From positions 59,515 through 123,514 of the forward strand of contig JANJXT010000027.1 in the NCBI GenBank assembly GCA_024708885.1: a DNA stretch of 64,000 nucleotides, written 5' to 3'. Under the pieces are notes generated by a model. It was not told the origin of the DNA and made no database searches. It saw only the letters and a program-made list of their open reading frames with translations. Below are positions 18,422 through 27,421 of the stretch, piece after piece. This DNA comes from Thiobacillus sp. GTDB lineage: Bacteria > Pseudomonadota > Gammaproteobacteria > Burkholderiales > Thiobacillaceae. Every line of letters starts with the position of its first letter. Positions within the stretch are counted from its first letter, which is position 1. The position numbers and the translations under genes are program-made.

Positions 18422-19849
18422 TCAAGTGCGGCGTCCGCGCTGGAGTTTTTCCGCCTCCTGCCATTCGCGGCGTCGCGCTTCTGCCGCCGAGAGTTCCTGG
18501 AAACTGCCGTCGCCCGCCTTGATGCCCAGCGTGATCTGCTCGATGGCAGCGATCAGATTGCCGCTCAGCGCCGCGGCCTCGGCCTGCGCCCGATGGCTCA
18601 GCAGGCGGTGGTTGAGACGCGCATGGGCTTCCGCGGCGAGGCGCCACAGGCGGCGATCGCCGGGTTGCAGGGCGAGCTGGCGTTCGGCCAGGGCGAGCGC
18701 GTCAGCGTGGCGCCCCCCGCGCAGCTGGGCGCGGATCAGTCCGTGCACGAGCGGCCGGTATTCCGGATAGGCGCGGCGACCTGCCTCGTAGCGCTCCAGC
18801 GCGAGGGCGTGCTGTCCGGCGGCGAGCGCGGTGTCGCCGGCGAGCTGCGCAATCATCGGGCTTGCCGCCTTGCTGGCGAGCAGCACCTGCAGTTCGGCCT
18901 CGGCTTCCTTGAACTGGCGCGCGCGTCCGAGCGCGGCGACGAGCTCGTAGCGTGCCGCCGTCGCGCTGCTGTAACGCCCGTCCTTCAGCGCCGCCTGTGC
19001 CGCGCGTACCGCTTCCTGCGGGCTGTCGTCCATGGCGCGCAGCCGCGCGCGCACGAGCTGGAATTCCAGGCTGTCGGCGATCTGCTGGTAGGGCGCCGAC
19101 TCGCTGCGCGCTGCCATGTCGGCGATGCGTTCGGTGGTGAGCGGGTGGGTGCGCAGGTAGGCCGGCGCGCTGGTGTCGTAGAAGCGATTGGCACGCTGCA
19201 TGCGGCTGAAGAATCCCTCCATGCCGCGCGGGTCGAAACCGGCCTGGCTCAATGTGTCGTAGCCCAGCCGGTCCGCCTCGCGCTCGTAGTCGCGGCTGTA
19301 GTTGAGCTGGCTCTGGATGGCATACGCCTGGGTGGTGGCGATGGCGGCACTGGCGACATTCGGGCTCGAGCGCGCGGCCAGCAGCGCCAGCCCCAGCGCC
19401 GCCAGCGTCGGCCACTGGCTCTGGCTTTGCGCTGCGACCATGCGTGCGATGTGGTCCTGCGTGACATGGGCGATCTCGTGCGCGATCACGCTCGCCAGTT
19501 CCGACTCGCTCTGCGCGGCCAGCAGGAGACCCGTATGCACCCCGATCAGGCCGCCCGGCATGGCGAAGGCGTTGATGGTGGGGTCGGTGACGACGAAGAA
19601 ATCGAAACGCTGCTGGTTGCGCGCGCTGACTGCAACGAGGCGATAGCCGAGCTGGTCGAGGTAGTGCTCGATTTCGGGATCGTCGAGGTAACGCGGGTCC
19701 GTGTACACGTCGCGCAGAATGGTGCGCCCCAGCAGTTGTTCTTCCTGGTCTGAAAAATACTGGCGCGACACTTCGCCCAGATCGGGCAGGTCGGAGGCCG
19801 CGACGGGCTGGACCACGAGAGCGAATGCGAGCAGCGTGCGCAGAATCAT
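18422..19849 (-). CDS. bepA: BepA-type periplasmic M48 metalloprotease with TPR domain
   Basis: A 475-residue exported protease/chaperone of outer-membrane protein and LptD quality control. The signal peptide is [18 protein letters not shown]. The M48 domain has the zinc motif HEIAH (about 122-126) and a downstream EREADRLG glutamate (about 190). From about residue 265 to the end it is all-helical TPR. Length and layout match E. coli BepA (YfgC). The gene stands alone, divergent from moaC over a 78-base gap. Confidence 0.9.
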   Translation of the reverse strand: MILRTLLAFALVVQPVAASDLPDLGEVSRQYFSDQEEQLLGRTILRDVYTDPRYLDDPEIEHYLDQLGYRLVAVSARNQQRFDFFVVTDPTINAFAMPGGLIGVHTGLLLAAQSESELASVIAHEIAHVTQDHIARMVAAQSQSQWPTLAALGLALLAARSSPNVASAAIATTQAYAIQSQLNYSRDYEREADRLGYDTLSQAGFDPRGMEGFFSRMQRANRFYDTSAPAYLRTHPLTTERIADMAARSESAPYQQIADSLEFQLVRARLRAMDDSPQEAVRAAQAALKDGRYSSATAARYELVAALGRARQFKEAEAELQVLLASKAASPMIAQLAGDTALAAGQHALALERYEAGRRAYPEYRPLVHGLIRAQLRGGRHADALALAERQLALQPGDRRLWRLAAEAHARLNHRLLSHRAQAEAAALSGNLIAAIEQITLGIKAGDGSFQELSAAEARRREWQEAEKLQRGRRT

Positions 19850-19927
19850 GAAAGGGCGGGAACGGAAGGGAGGTGGGCAGACATCATTTCGTTTACGATG
19901 CGGATCTTTTCATCTGGTTCCCGACAC

Positions 19928-20410
19928 ATGAGCGAATTCACCCATTTCGATGCCGGCGGCCGCGCCATCATGGTCGATGTCGCCGACAAGGCCGATACCC
20001 GCCGCGTCGCCGTGGCGCGAGGCAGAATCGGCATGTTACCCGAGACGCTCGCGCGCATCCTCGGCGGCGAGGCCGCCAAGGGCGACGTGCTCGGCATTGC
20101 CCGCATCGCCGCCATCCAGGCCACCAAGCGCACCGCCGAGCTCGTTCCCTTGTGCCACCCCATCGCGCTCACCCGCGTCAGCGTGGAATTCGAGACCGAC
20201 GTCGAGCGATCCGCAATCGTCTGCACCGTCACTGCCGAAACCGTCGGCAAGACCGGTGTCGAAATGGAAGCGCTCACCGGCGTGTCGGTCGGTTTGCTGA
20301 CCATCTACGACATGTGCAAGGCGGTCGATCGCGGCATGGCGATGTCGGAGATCCGCCTGCTGGAGAAGCAGGGCGGGCGTTCCGGGCATTGGCGCGCCGA
20401 GAGCCAGTGA
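19928..20410 (+). CDS. moaC: MoaC, cyclic pyranopterin monophosphate synthase
   Basis: Second enzyme of molybdenum cofactor synthesis: turns 3',8-cyclo-7,8-dihydro-GTP (made by MoaA) into cyclic pyranopterin monophosphate. It has 160 residues from ATG 19928 ([18 protein letters not shown]). A start ten codons upstream is unlikely. Signature segments are [15 protein letters not shown] (about 66-80), [12 protein letters not shown] and [13 protein letters not shown] (about 125-137). It lies 1.5 kb before soeA, a molybdopterin enzyme, which may reflect use but not co-transcription. Confidence 0.97.
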   Translation: MSEFTHFDAGGRAIMVDVADKADTRRVAVARGRIGMLPETLARILGGEAAKGDVLGIARIAAIQATKRTAELVPLCHPIALTRVSVEFETDVERSAIVCTVTAETVGKTGVEMEALTGVSVGLLTIYDMCKAVDRGMAMSEIRLLEKQGGRSGHWRAESQ

Positions 20411-20477
20411 GCGGAGACCGGGCGGCATGGTTCTAAATGCCGGTTGCGCATCGCCGGTCCGTGGGCATGATGCGGAC

Positions 20478-21194
20478 ATGATCGCCCATTTCCGTTTTTT
20501 CGTTTTTTGCATCGCGGCGGCCGTGCTTTGCGCGGCGTTCGGTGCGCGTGCCGAGCTGCCGGACACGCAGCGGTTTCCCGCCTCGGGCGAGCGTCTGTTG
20601 CTGTGGGCGGCGTCCGAGTATGGGCGCGATCCGAGCGAGCTTGCCGCGGCGCGACAGCTTGCCGCGCACGGGGTGGAAGTGTGGTCGCTCGATCTCCTCG
20701 ACGCCTATTTTCTGCCGCCCTTGCCGGCGAGCATGGAGCAGGTGCCGCAGGCCGATCTCGTGCAATGGCTGCAGGCCGCCCTTGCGAGCGGCAAGCGTGT
20801 GACACTCTACGCGGTGGGGCGCGCAGCGGGACCGCTCCTGGGGGCGGTGGCGCGCTTGCCGGCAGGTGCACGCGCGGACCTGTGCGTGCTGCTGATGCAC
20901 CCGAATCTCTACGCCAGCGCGGAGGCGCTCGCCGATCCGGTGTATCTCGACCTCGGCACGCTTGATGGCTTGCGCGTGCGCGTGTTGCAGCCGCGTCGCG
21001 CGGCCGGTACCCTGTGGTTGGCGGGGCTCACCGAGCAGCTCGCCGTGTCGGGGGCTGCCGTCACGGTGACGGTGCTGGAAAACCTGCGCGAGGGCTTCTG
21101 GGCACGTGAAGAGCCCACCGAATACGAGATCGCCGAGAGCGGCCGCCTCGCCGAGCGGCTGATGCAGGAAATGGAGACGCAGACATGTCCATAA
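20478..21194 (+). CDS. Exported protein of unknown function
   Basis: A 238-residue protein. ATG 20478 (MIAHFRFFVFCIAAAVLC) gives a clean signal peptide cleaved near GARA (about 25); an in-frame start 17 codons upstream does not. The mature part resembles an alpha/beta fold. It has SGERLLLWAASEYGRDP near the start, a VEVWSLDLLDAYFLPP segment and a YAVGRAAGP turn where an alpha/beta hydrolase would have its nucleophile, but no GxSxG is present. It overlaps the next gene, a TlpA-type thioredoxin, by ten bases, so the two are translated together. The function is unknown. Confidence 0.7.
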   Translation: MIAHFRFFVFCIAAAVLCAAFGARAELPDTQRFPASGERLLLWAASEYGRDPSELAAARQLAAHGVEVWSLDLLDAYFLPPLPASMEQVPQADLVQWLQAALASGKRVTLYAVGRAAGPLLGAVARLPAGARADLCVLLMHPNLYASAEALADPVYLDLGTLDGLRVRVLQPRRAAGTLWLAGLTEQLAVSGAAVTVTVLENLREGFWAREEPTEYEIAESGRLAERLMQEMETQTCP

Positions 21195-21700
21195 AACGCA
21201 GCCGGGTCCTGGGCCTGGTGCTGGGATTGGCGCTGAGCATCGGCGCCGGTGCCGCGACGTTCGAGACGCGTCCAGCCGCCCCGGCGCCGACCTTGCAGGC
21301 GCGCGATCTGGCGGGCCAGCCGCGCACTCTGGACGACTATCGCGGCAAGGCGGTGCTGCTCAATTTCTGGGCATCGTGGTGTCCGCCGTGCCTGCACGAA
21401 ATGCCGTCGATGGAGCGGCTGCGGCTGAAAATGGCGGGCCGCCCGCTTGCCATCGTCGCGATATCGAGCGCGGAACCGGCTGCCGACGTGACCGCTTACC
21501 TGTCCCGCATGCCGCTCGGTTTCGACATCCTGCTCGACAGCGATGGCAGCAACACCCATCGCTGGAAAGTATTCGCGATGCCGACGAGTTTTCTCATCGA
21601 CGCCAGCGGGCAACTGCGCCAGGTGATCACTGGCGCCATCGACTGGGACACGGGGGAAGGGCTGGAGGCAGTCGAGGCGCTGCTGGCGGGCCCGCGCTGA
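21185..21700 (+). CDS. TlpA-type periplasmic thioredoxin
   Basis: A 171-residue exported thiol-disulfide oxidoreductase. After an N-terminal signal (VLGLVLGLALSIGAGA) comes a TlpA/ResA/CcmG-like fold with FWASWCPPCLHEMPSM (CPPC about residues 64-67) and the cis-proline segment MPTSFLIDASGQL (about 130). Members reduce cysteines of apocytochromes or other periplasmic proteins. Partners cannot be named here. The many c-type cytochromes of the neighbouring sox and nor genes, or the co-translated upstream protein, are possible substrates. It ends 274 bases before soeA. Confidence 0.88.
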   Translation: MSIKRSRVLGLVLGLALSIGAGAATFETRPAAPAPTLQARDLAGQPRTLDDYRGKAVLLNFWASWCPPCLHEMPSMERLRLKMAGRPLAIVAISSAEPAADVTAYLSRMPLGFDILLDSDGSNTHRWKVFAMPTSFLIDASGQLRQVITGAIDWDTGEGLEAVEALLAGPR

Positions 21701-21790
21701 AATGCGCCATGCGCTCCAAATGGTGCGCAAACCACTGTAAAACAAGGATTTGAATGAAGGTGGCTTATCGGGCCATCAATGTAATTTGTC

Positions 21791-21832
21791 TTGCCGGCAC
21801 GGGTGTGCCACGGCAGAATATAGACATATTCT
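21791..21832 (+). promoter_or_regulatory. Candidate soeABC promoter with palindromic operator
   Basis: -35 TTGCCG (21791-21796), 17-base spacer, -10 CAGAAT (21814-21819). Overlapping the -10 is the palindrome AGAATAT, four bases, ATATTCT (21815-21832), 7-bp perfect arms. Its position would let a repressor block transcription. The leader to soeA would be about 150 bases. The factor is unknown. ArsR-type sulfur regulators bind AT-rich palindromes of this kind, but that is a guess. Confidence 0.45.
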
Positions 21833-21974
21833 AAATTGTTGATATTGGCCATGCCCCGGCAGCCTGTGCTGGCGCGCTGGCGCTGCCGCCGGTCTTTGTC
21901 TACCTTCACACGTATCAGGACAACGCGGCCCCAGTGTGCGGGCCGGGGGAAAATTTTGGGGATCCGCGACGCCC

Positions 21975-24851
21975 ATGAACGCAAGAATCCGAACCGAAAA
22001 TCACGACGCGCAGGAGATTCGCTACACGACCTGCTACATGTGTGCGTGCCGTTGCGGCGTGAAGGTCACGCTGCAAGGCGGCAAGGTGCGTTTCCTGCAG
22101 GGCAACCGCAACCATCCCACCAACCAGGGCGTGCTGTGCGCCAAGGGTTCGGCGGGGATCATGAAGCAGTATTCGACCGCCAAGCTCACGCAACCGCTGC
22201 TGCGCAAGCCCGGCAGCGAACGCGGTGAAGGCGTTTACGAGCCGATTTCCTGGGAGCAGGCGCTCGATCTTCTGACCAACCGGCTGCAGGAAATCCGCGC
22301 CACCGATCCGTCGAAGCTCGCCTTCTTCACCGGGCGCGACCAGATGCAGGCGCTCACCGGCCTGTGGGCGCAGCAGTTCGGCACCCCCAACTGGGCGGCG
22401 CATGGCGGCTTCTGCTCGGTCAACATGGCGGCGGCGGGACTCTACACCGTCGGCTTCTCGTTCTGGGAATTCGGCGCGCCCGACTGGGACCATGCCAAGT
22501 ATTTCATCATGTGGGGGGTGGCCGAGGACCATTCCTCCAACCCGATCAAGATCGGCCTGGAAAAACTCAAGCGCCGCGGCGGCAAGTTCGTCTCGGTCAA
22601 CCCGGTGCGCACCGGCTACTCCGCGATCGCCGACGAGTGGCTGCCGATCAAGCCGGGCATGGACGGCCTGCTGGCGATGTCGATGGTGCACGTGCTGCTC
22701 AGGCACGAGCAGTTCGACTACGAATTCCTGGTGCGCTACACCAACGCCACCTGGCTCGTCGTGCAGACGCCGGGGCAGTCGGGCGATGGCCTGTTCCTGC
22801 GCGACGATGACGGCCATCCGCTGATCTGGGACCTGGAGAAGGAGACCTTCCGCAACGGCCTTGCCGGCGACATCGCGCCCGCGCTGTTCGGCGAATACCT
22901 CACCGCCGACGGCCGCCGCGTGCGCACGGTGATGTCGCTCATGGCCGAGCGCTATCTCGACCCGCGCTACGCGCCGGAAAACGTCGCGCTCGAAATCGGC
23001 CTGCCGGCCGGAACCATCGAGCGCATCGCGCTGGAGATGGCGCACATCGCGTTCCAGGAAAGCGTCGAGCTGCCGATCGAGTGGACCGACGTCTGGGGCA
23101 GGACGCACGACAAGGTGGTCGGCCGTCCGGTGGCGATGTACGCGATGCGGGGAATTTCCGCGCACTCCAATGGTTTTCACGCCTGCCGCGCGGTGCACTT
23201 CATCCAGATGCTCCTGGGCGCGCTCGATGCGCCCGGCAACTTCCGCGCACGCGCGCCGTACCCCAAGCCCATCCCGCCGCACCAGCTGCCGGAAAACAAT
23301 ATCGCGGTCATCAACGCGCCGAACACGCCGCTGTCGCGCCCGCCGCTCGGCTTCCCCACGCGTCCCGAGGATCTCGTGGTCGACGAGTTCGGCAACCCCT
23401 TGCGCATCGACAAGGCGTATTCGTGGGAAGTGCCGATCGCCTCGCACGGCCTCATGCACATGGTCATCACCAACGCGGTGAACCACGATCCCTACGCCAT
23501 CGACACGCTGATCCTGTTCATGTCGAACATGGCGTGGAACTCGAGCATGAACACCGCCGAGGTGCAGGACATGCTGCGCGCCCGCGACACGGAAAACTTC
23601 GGTGAATACCGCATTCCCTTCCTCGTCGTGGTCGACGCCTTCCATTCGGAGATGAGCAACTTCGCCGACCTCATCCTGCCGGACACCACCTATCTCGAAC
23701 GCTACGACGCCATTTCGCTGCTCGACCGCCCGATCTCCGAGCCGGACGCCGCCGCCGACGCCATCCGCTATCCGCTGATCCAGCCCGACCGCGACGTGCG
23801 CCCCTGGCAGGACGTACTGGTGGAGCTCGCCTCGCGCCTGAGGTTTCCGGCCTTTACCCGTCCGGACGGCACGCGCAGATTCAGAGACTACCCCGACTTC
23901 ATCGTCAACTACGAGCGCTCGCCAGGCGTCGGCTTTCTCGCTGGCTGGCGCGGCAAGGACGGCACCCGGTCGCTCAAGGGCGAGCCGAATCCGAGGCAGT
24001 GGGAAAAGTACATCGAGAACGAGAGCTTCTTCGCGCACCACTGGCCCGACAGCCAGAAATACATGCGCTACGCCAACAAGGACTATCTCGAGGTGGCGGC
24101 CGACGCCGGCTTCGTCGGCAAGGTCGAACCGATCATCATGCAGTTCTGGTCCGAGCCGCTGCAGAAATTCCGGCTCGCCGGCCTCGGGCTCTACGACGGC
24201 CCGCAGCCCACCAACCAGGTCGACCGCGAGCGCCTGGTGAAGTACTTCGACCCGCTGCCGCTGTGGTACGAACCGCTCGAACAGCAGCGCGTCGACGCTG
24301 CCGAGTACCCCTTCTTTGCGCTCACCCAGCGGCCGATGTTCATGTATCACTCGTGGGATTCGCAGAACGTCTGGCTGCGCCAGCTCATGGCGCAGAACCA
24401 TCTGTACATGAACGCCGGCCGCGCGGCCGCGATGGGCATTCGCGATTTCGACTGGGTGTGGGTCGAATCGCACCACGGCAGCATTCGCTGTCAGGTGAAG
24501 ACCATGGAAGGCACCCAGGAAGACACCGTGTGGACGTGGAACGCCATCGGCAAGCAGAAGGGCGCGTGGGGTCTCAAGCCCGAGGCGTCCGAAGCGACCG
24601 GCGGCTTCCTCCTGAACCACCTGATTTCCGAACTGCTGCCCGCGCAGCCCGGCGAGCGCCGCCTCACCAACTCCGACCCGGTCACCGGCCAGGCGGCGTG
24701 GTTCGATCTGCGCGTGAAAATCCGCAAGGCCGCCCCCGGCGAGACCGGAAGCTGGCCGCAGTTCGACACCTTGAAGCCCTATCCGGGCGACGAGCGCTAC
24801 GCGCGCCCCGACGTGCTGCGCTACGACGCGCGCAGCGACGGCACGCACTGA
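21975..24851 (+). CDS. soeA: SoeA, molybdopterin sulfite dehydrogenase catalytic subunit
   Basis: A 958-residue enzyme of the DMSO reductase family, oxidising sulfite to sulfate on the cytoplasmic side of the membrane with quinone as final acceptor. ATG 21975 gives MNARIRTENHDAQEIRY with no Tat signal, fitting a cytoplasmic location. One [4Fe-4S] cluster is bound by CYMCACRC (C20, C23, C27) plus C in GVLCAKG (about 54). Molybdopterin-binding segments follow (FFTGRDQMQALTG; MWGVAEDHSSNP; late MYHSWDSQNVWLRQ). It heads soeABC. A polysulfide/thiosulfate reductase is an alternative, but the combination with this SoeB and SoeC is typical for Soe. Confidence 0.9.
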   Translation: MNARIRTENHDAQEIRYTTCYMCACRCGVKVTLQGGKVRFLQGNRNHPTNQGVLCAKGSAGIMKQYSTAKLTQPLLRKPGSERGEGVYEPISWEQALDLLTNRLQEIRATDPSKLAFFTGRDQMQALTGLWAQQFGTPNWAAHGGFCSVNMAAAGLYTVGFSFWEFGAPDWDHAKYFIMWGVAEDHSSNPIKIGLEKLKRRGGKFVSVNPVRTGYSAIADEWLPIKPGMDGLLAMSMVHVLLRHEQFDYEFLVRYTNATWLVVQTPGQSGDGLFLRDDDGHPLIWDLEKETFRNGLAGDIAPALFGEYLTADGRRVRTVMSLMAERYLDPRYAPENVALEIGLPAGTIERIALEMAHIAFQESVELPIEWTDVWGRTHDKVVGRPVAMYAMRGISAHSNGFHACRAVHFIQMLLGALDAPGNFRARAPYPKPIPPHQLPENNIAVINAPNTPLSRPPLGFPTRPEDLVVDEFGNPLRIDKAYSWEVPIASHGLMHMVITNAVNHDPYAIDTLILFMSNMAWNSSMNTAEVQDMLRARDTENFGEYRIPFLVVVDAFHSEMSNFADLILPDTTYLERYDAISLLDRPISEPDAAADAIRYPLIQPDRDVRPWQDVLVELASRLRFPAFTRPDGTRRFRDYPDFIVNYERSPGVGFLAGWRGKDGTRSLKGEPNPRQWEKYIENESFFAHHWPDSQKYMRYANKDYLEVAADAGFVGKVEPIIMQFWSEPLQKFRLAGLGLYDGPQPTNQVDRERLVKYFDPLPLWYEPLEQQRVDAAEYPFFALTQRPMFMYHSWDSQNVWLRQLMAQNHLYMNAGRAAAMGIRDFDWVWVESHHGSIRCQVKTMEGTQEDTVWTWNAIGKQKGAWGLKPEASEATGGFLLNHLISELLPAQPGERRLTNSDPVTGQAAWFDLRVKIRKAAPGETGSWPQFDTLKPYPGDERYARPDVLRYDARSDGTH

Positions 24852-24874
24852 GCAAACGAACGAGCGAGCACATC

Positions 24875-25570
24875 ATGAGACTGGGACTGGTCATCGATCT
24901 CGACGTCTGCGTGGGCTGCCATGCCTGCGCCGTCTCCTGCAAGGAGTGGAACGCCTCCGGCAGCATCGGCCCCCTGAGTGATTATCAGCCCTTCGGCGCC
25001 GAGCCGTCGGGCGTGTGGTTCAACCGCATCCGTCATTTCGAGATGGGCGAGTATCCGCACAACAAGACCATCAACTTCCCCATGTCGTGCATGCACTGCG
25101 AGGACGCCGACTGCGTCACCGTGTGCCCTACCGGCGCCTCCTACAAGCGCGCCGAGGATGGCGTGGTGCTCATCGACCAGGACAAGTGCATGGGCTGCAA
25201 CTACTGCTCCTGGGCCTGTCCCTACGGCGCGCGTGAACTCGACCGTGCCACCGGCACCATGAAGAAATGCACCCTGTGCATCGACCGCATCTACGACGAA
25301 AACCTGCCGGTCGAAGAGCGCCAGCCCGCGTGCGTGCTCACCTGTCCTGCGCACGCGCGCATGTTCGGCGACTTCGACGATCCCGACTCGGCGGTGTCGC
25401 GCACCGTGCGCGAGCGCGGCGGCTATGCGCTGATGCCCGAGCTCAACTACAACCCGACCAACCGTTACCTGCCGCCGCGCCGCAAGCCGGAGATTCCGGT
25501 CGCCCCCCGCCCGCGTGGCGGGCTCAAGGAAAGCCTGCGGCAATTCGCCAACCGGCTGGTGCGCCGCTGA
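24875..25570 (+). CDS. soeB: SoeB, iron-sulfur electron-transfer subunit
   Basis: A 231-residue ferredoxin-like protein that passes electrons from SoeA to the membrane subunit SoeC. Four [4Fe-4S] cluster motifs can be read: CVGCHACAVSC (about 11-21), CMHCEDADCVTVCP (about 71-84), CMGCNYCSWACP (about 106-117) and CTLCIDR with a later CVLTCP. It starts 23 bases after soeA. The C-terminal 30 residues are basic and proline-rich (PPRRKPEIPVAPRPRGG), perhaps a contact to the membrane or to SoeC. Confidence 0.93.
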   Translation: MRLGLVIDLDVCVGCHACAVSCKEWNASGSIGPLSDYQPFGAEPSGVWFNRIRHFEMGEYPHNKTINFPMSCMHCEDADCVTVCPTGASYKRAEDGVVLIDQDKCMGCNYCSWACPYGARELDRATGTMKKCTLCIDRIYDENLPVEERQPACVLTCPAHARMFGDFDDPDSAVSRTVRERGGYALMPELNYNPTNRYLPPRRKPEIPVAPRPRGGLKESLRQFANRLVRR

Positions 25571-25589
25571 ACCTTCGGGAGAACCTTGC

Positions 25590-26528
25590 ATGCATCCCGC
25601 CCTGTCCGTCATTTTCTTCACCGTCGCCTCGGGCGCCGGCTTCGGCCTGTTTTCGCTGTTGTTCGTCGCCGATTTCTTCGCCCTGGGCGGCGGCTTCTCC
25701 CGCGCGCACCTGCTCGCCGGCGGTTTCATGGCGCTGATGCTGATCATCCTCGGCCTGGTGTCCTCGACCCTGCACCTTGCCAACCCGAAGAACGCCTGGC
25801 GCGCGTTCAGCCGCTTCCGCACCTCGTGGCTGTCGCGCGAGGGCGTGTTCGCCGTCGCCTTCATGCCGCTTGCCGTCGGCTATCTCGCCTGCATCGGGTT
25901 CGAGGCCCCCGCGGTGTTGCGCCATACGTTCGGGTTCCTGAGCGCCGCGCTCGCCTGGATCACCGTGTTTTCCACCGGCATGATCTACGCCTGCCTGAAG
26001 ACCATCCGCCAGTGGAACACCCCGCTGGTGCCCGCCAACTACCTCGCGTTCGGCTACGCCAGCGGCAGCCTGCTGCTGCTCCTGGGCGCCGTCATCGCCG
26101 GCCTCGACGCCACGCCCTACATCGCGCTCGCGGGGCTCATCGTCGCCATCGCCGCGGTGCTGAAGGCCATCTATTATTTCTGGATCCGCAGCCCCGGCCT
26201 CACCCCCACCGTGAACACCGCCACCGGGCTCACGCGTGCCGGCGTCAAGCTGCTCGATGCCGGCCATACTCACGGCACCTTCCTCACCGAGGAATTCGGC
26301 TACCGGCTCGCCCGCCGGCGCGCCAGCGTCATCAAGGTGCTGCTGTTCGTCGTCGGCTTCGCATTGCCGGCGCTGATGCTGGCCGTCGTCCTGCGCGGCA
26401 GTGGTGCCGAAGCCGCCGCCGCGGTCGCTGCGTTTGCCGGCCTTGCCGGGGCCGTGATGGAGCGCTGGCTGTTCTTCGCCGAGGCGCGCCACGTCGTCAA
26501 CCTGTACCACGGCGCGCAGCGCTGCTGA
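25590..26528 (+). CDS. soeC: SoeC, NrfD/DmsC-like membrane subunit
   Basis: A 312-residue integral membrane protein with about eight helices that anchors SoeAB and reduces quinone. It begins MHPALSVIFFTVASGAGFG after a GGAG ribosome-binding site. DmsC-family features are the first-helix pattern, LASSTLHL-like LVSSTLHLANPKNAWRA (about 52) and SWLSREG (about 72). The last gene of soeABC; a CCAAGCGC/GCGCTTGG hairpin follows 50 bases later. Confidence 0.92.
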   Translation: MHPALSVIFFTVASGAGFGLFSLLFVADFFALGGGFSRAHLLAGGFMALMLIILGLVSSTLHLANPKNAWRAFSRFRTSWLSREGVFAVAFMPLAVGYLACIGFEAPAVLRHTFGFLSAALAWITVFSTGMIYACLKTIRQWNTPLVPANYLAFGYASGSLLLLLGAVIAGLDATPYIALAGLIVAIAAVLKAIYYFWIRSPGLTPTVNTATGLTRAGVKLLDAGHTHGTFLTEEFGYRLARRRASVIKVLLFVVGFALPALMLAVVLRGSGAEAAAAVAAFAGLAGAVMERWLFFAEARHVVNLYHGAQRC

Positions 26529-26579
26529 AAAAACGCTGATTCGCTGGAACGGCACGATCAGGACGGCCCTGATGCGCTC

Positions 26580-26598
26580 CCAAGCGCGCAGCGCTTGG
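26580..26598 (+). terminator. Hairpin after soeC
   Basis: Perfect 8-bp stem CCAAGCGC/GCGCTTGG with a three-base loop, 51 bases past soeC, followed only by ATTTCCC. It overlaps the -35 of the next promoter, so it may be a weak terminator. Confidence 0.5.
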
Positions 26599-26623
26599 AT
26601 TTCCCGGCGCTTTTTGCTACATT
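26595..26623 (+). promoter_or_regulatory. Candidate promoter of the rhodanese gene
   Basis: -35 TTGGAT (26595-26600), 17-base spacer, -10 TACATT (26618-26623), 42 bases before the ATG at 26665. Confidence 0.5.
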
Positions 26624-26664
26624 AGCCAACCCTTATTTGCTACACCCTTGCAGGAGAGACAACG

Positions 26665-26994
26665 ATGTTCGGATTGTCCGGGTTCAAGGAAATCGACCCC
26701 ACCCACACCTCGGAACTGGCCGCCAGGGGCGCGCATCTGGTCGACGTGCGTACCGAAGCGGAAGTCGCCCAGGGCGTCATCGACGGCGCCATCCACATCC
26801 CCCTGCATCTCCTGCCGCTGCGCGCGGCGGACATTCCGCAGGACAAGCCGGTCGTGTTCTACTGCCGCACCGGCGCACGCTCCGCGCAGGCCTGCGCGTT
26901 CATGGCGTCGAAGGGTTATGGCAACACCCACAACTTGTCCGGTGGCATCATGGCCTGGGCGCGTTCCGGCAACGCCGTCCGCCTGCCGCGCTGA
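26665..26994 (+). CDS. Single-domain rhodanese
   Basis: A 109-residue cytoplasmic sulfurtransferase. The active-site loop is CRTGAR (about 71-76), with the preceding VVFYC strand and the early LVDVRTEAEVAQG (CH2A-like) motif. It takes sulfane sulfur as persulfide on the cysteine. Followed by tusA and dsrE2 in the same direction, it forms the rhd-tusA-dsrE2 set known from sulfur oxidisers, where sulfur is relayed between the three. The downstream spacer holds GGGAAC/GTTCCC flanking eight T residues, so tusA probably also starts on its own. Confidence 0.9.
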   Translation: MFGLSGFKEIDPTHTSELAARGAHLVDVRTEAEVAQGVIDGAIHIPLHLLPLRAADIPQDKPVVFYCRTGARSAQACAFMASKGYGNTHNLSGGIMAWARSGNAVRLPR

Positions 26995-27034
26995 GGCGCG
27001 GGAACGTTTTTTTTGTTCCCTGCGACGAAGCGTG

Positions 27035-27063
27035 TTGCAATGGCCAAATTTCTGGTTTAAGGT
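27035..27063 (+). promoter_or_regulatory. Candidate promoter of tusA
   Basis: -35 TTGCAA (27035-27040), 17-base spacer and a weak -10 TAAGGT (27058-27063); TTTAAG one base earlier is an alternative. Confidence 0.35.
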
Positions 27064-27114
27064 ACCGCAACCTTTTTCGCACATGCGACTTTTTCGTACA
27101 GGAGAACACACATC

Positions 27115-27342
27115 ATGAATTTCGACAAAGAGCTCGACGCCCGTGGCCTGAACTGCCCGCTGCCCATTCTGCGTGCCAAGAAGGCGCTGGCCGAAATTCC
27201 GAGCGGCCAGGTCCTGAAGATCCTGTCCACCGACCCGGGTTCGGTCAAGGATTTTGCGGCGTTCGCCAAGCAGACTGGCAACGAGCTGCTGTCCACCGCC
27301 GAAGCCGGTGGCGATTTCACCTTCTTCATGAAGAAGAAATAA
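27115..27342 (+). CDS. tusA: TusA-family sulfur carrier
   Basis: A 75-residue cytoplasmic protein with the family motif LNCPLPIL (Cys about residue 14), whose cysteine carries persulfide sulfur, and the beta-strand VLKILSTDPGS typical of TusA/SirA. ACAGGAGA lies upstream. In sulfur oxidisers this TusA serves energy metabolism (delivery toward Dsr or sHdr) rather than tRNA thiolation alone. Which sink is used cannot be seen here, since neither dsrAB nor hdr genes lie in the window. A strong terminator follows. Confidence 0.94.
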   Translation: MNFDKELDARGLNCPLPILRAKKALAEIPSGQVLKILSTDPGSVKDFAAFAKQTGNELLSTAEAGGDFTFFMKKK

Positions 27343-27355
27343 GCCAGTAGCCAAT

Positions 27356-27398
27356 CAGCGCCGCCTGTTCGATCCGGACACACGGCGCTGTTTTTTTT
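27356..27398 (+). terminator. Intrinsic terminator after tusA
   Basis: CAGCGCCG/CGGCGCTG 8-bp stem (27356-27363 with 27383-27390), 19-base loop, then eight T residues. Confidence 0.85.
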
Positions 27399-27421
27399 GA
27401 CGCAGAGAGGAGGAGCAAGGT

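Noticed and set aside
21915..24848. Open frame of about 977 codons on the minus strand opposite soeA
   Set aside because: It mirrors soeA codon by codon in GC-rich DNA; its translation is Arg/His/Val-rich with no domain, while soeA has all family motifs.
26999..27020. GGGAAC/GTTCCC around eight T residues as a terminator of the rhodanese gene
   Set aside because: The T run forms the loop and does not follow the stem, so it does not fit an intrinsic terminator.
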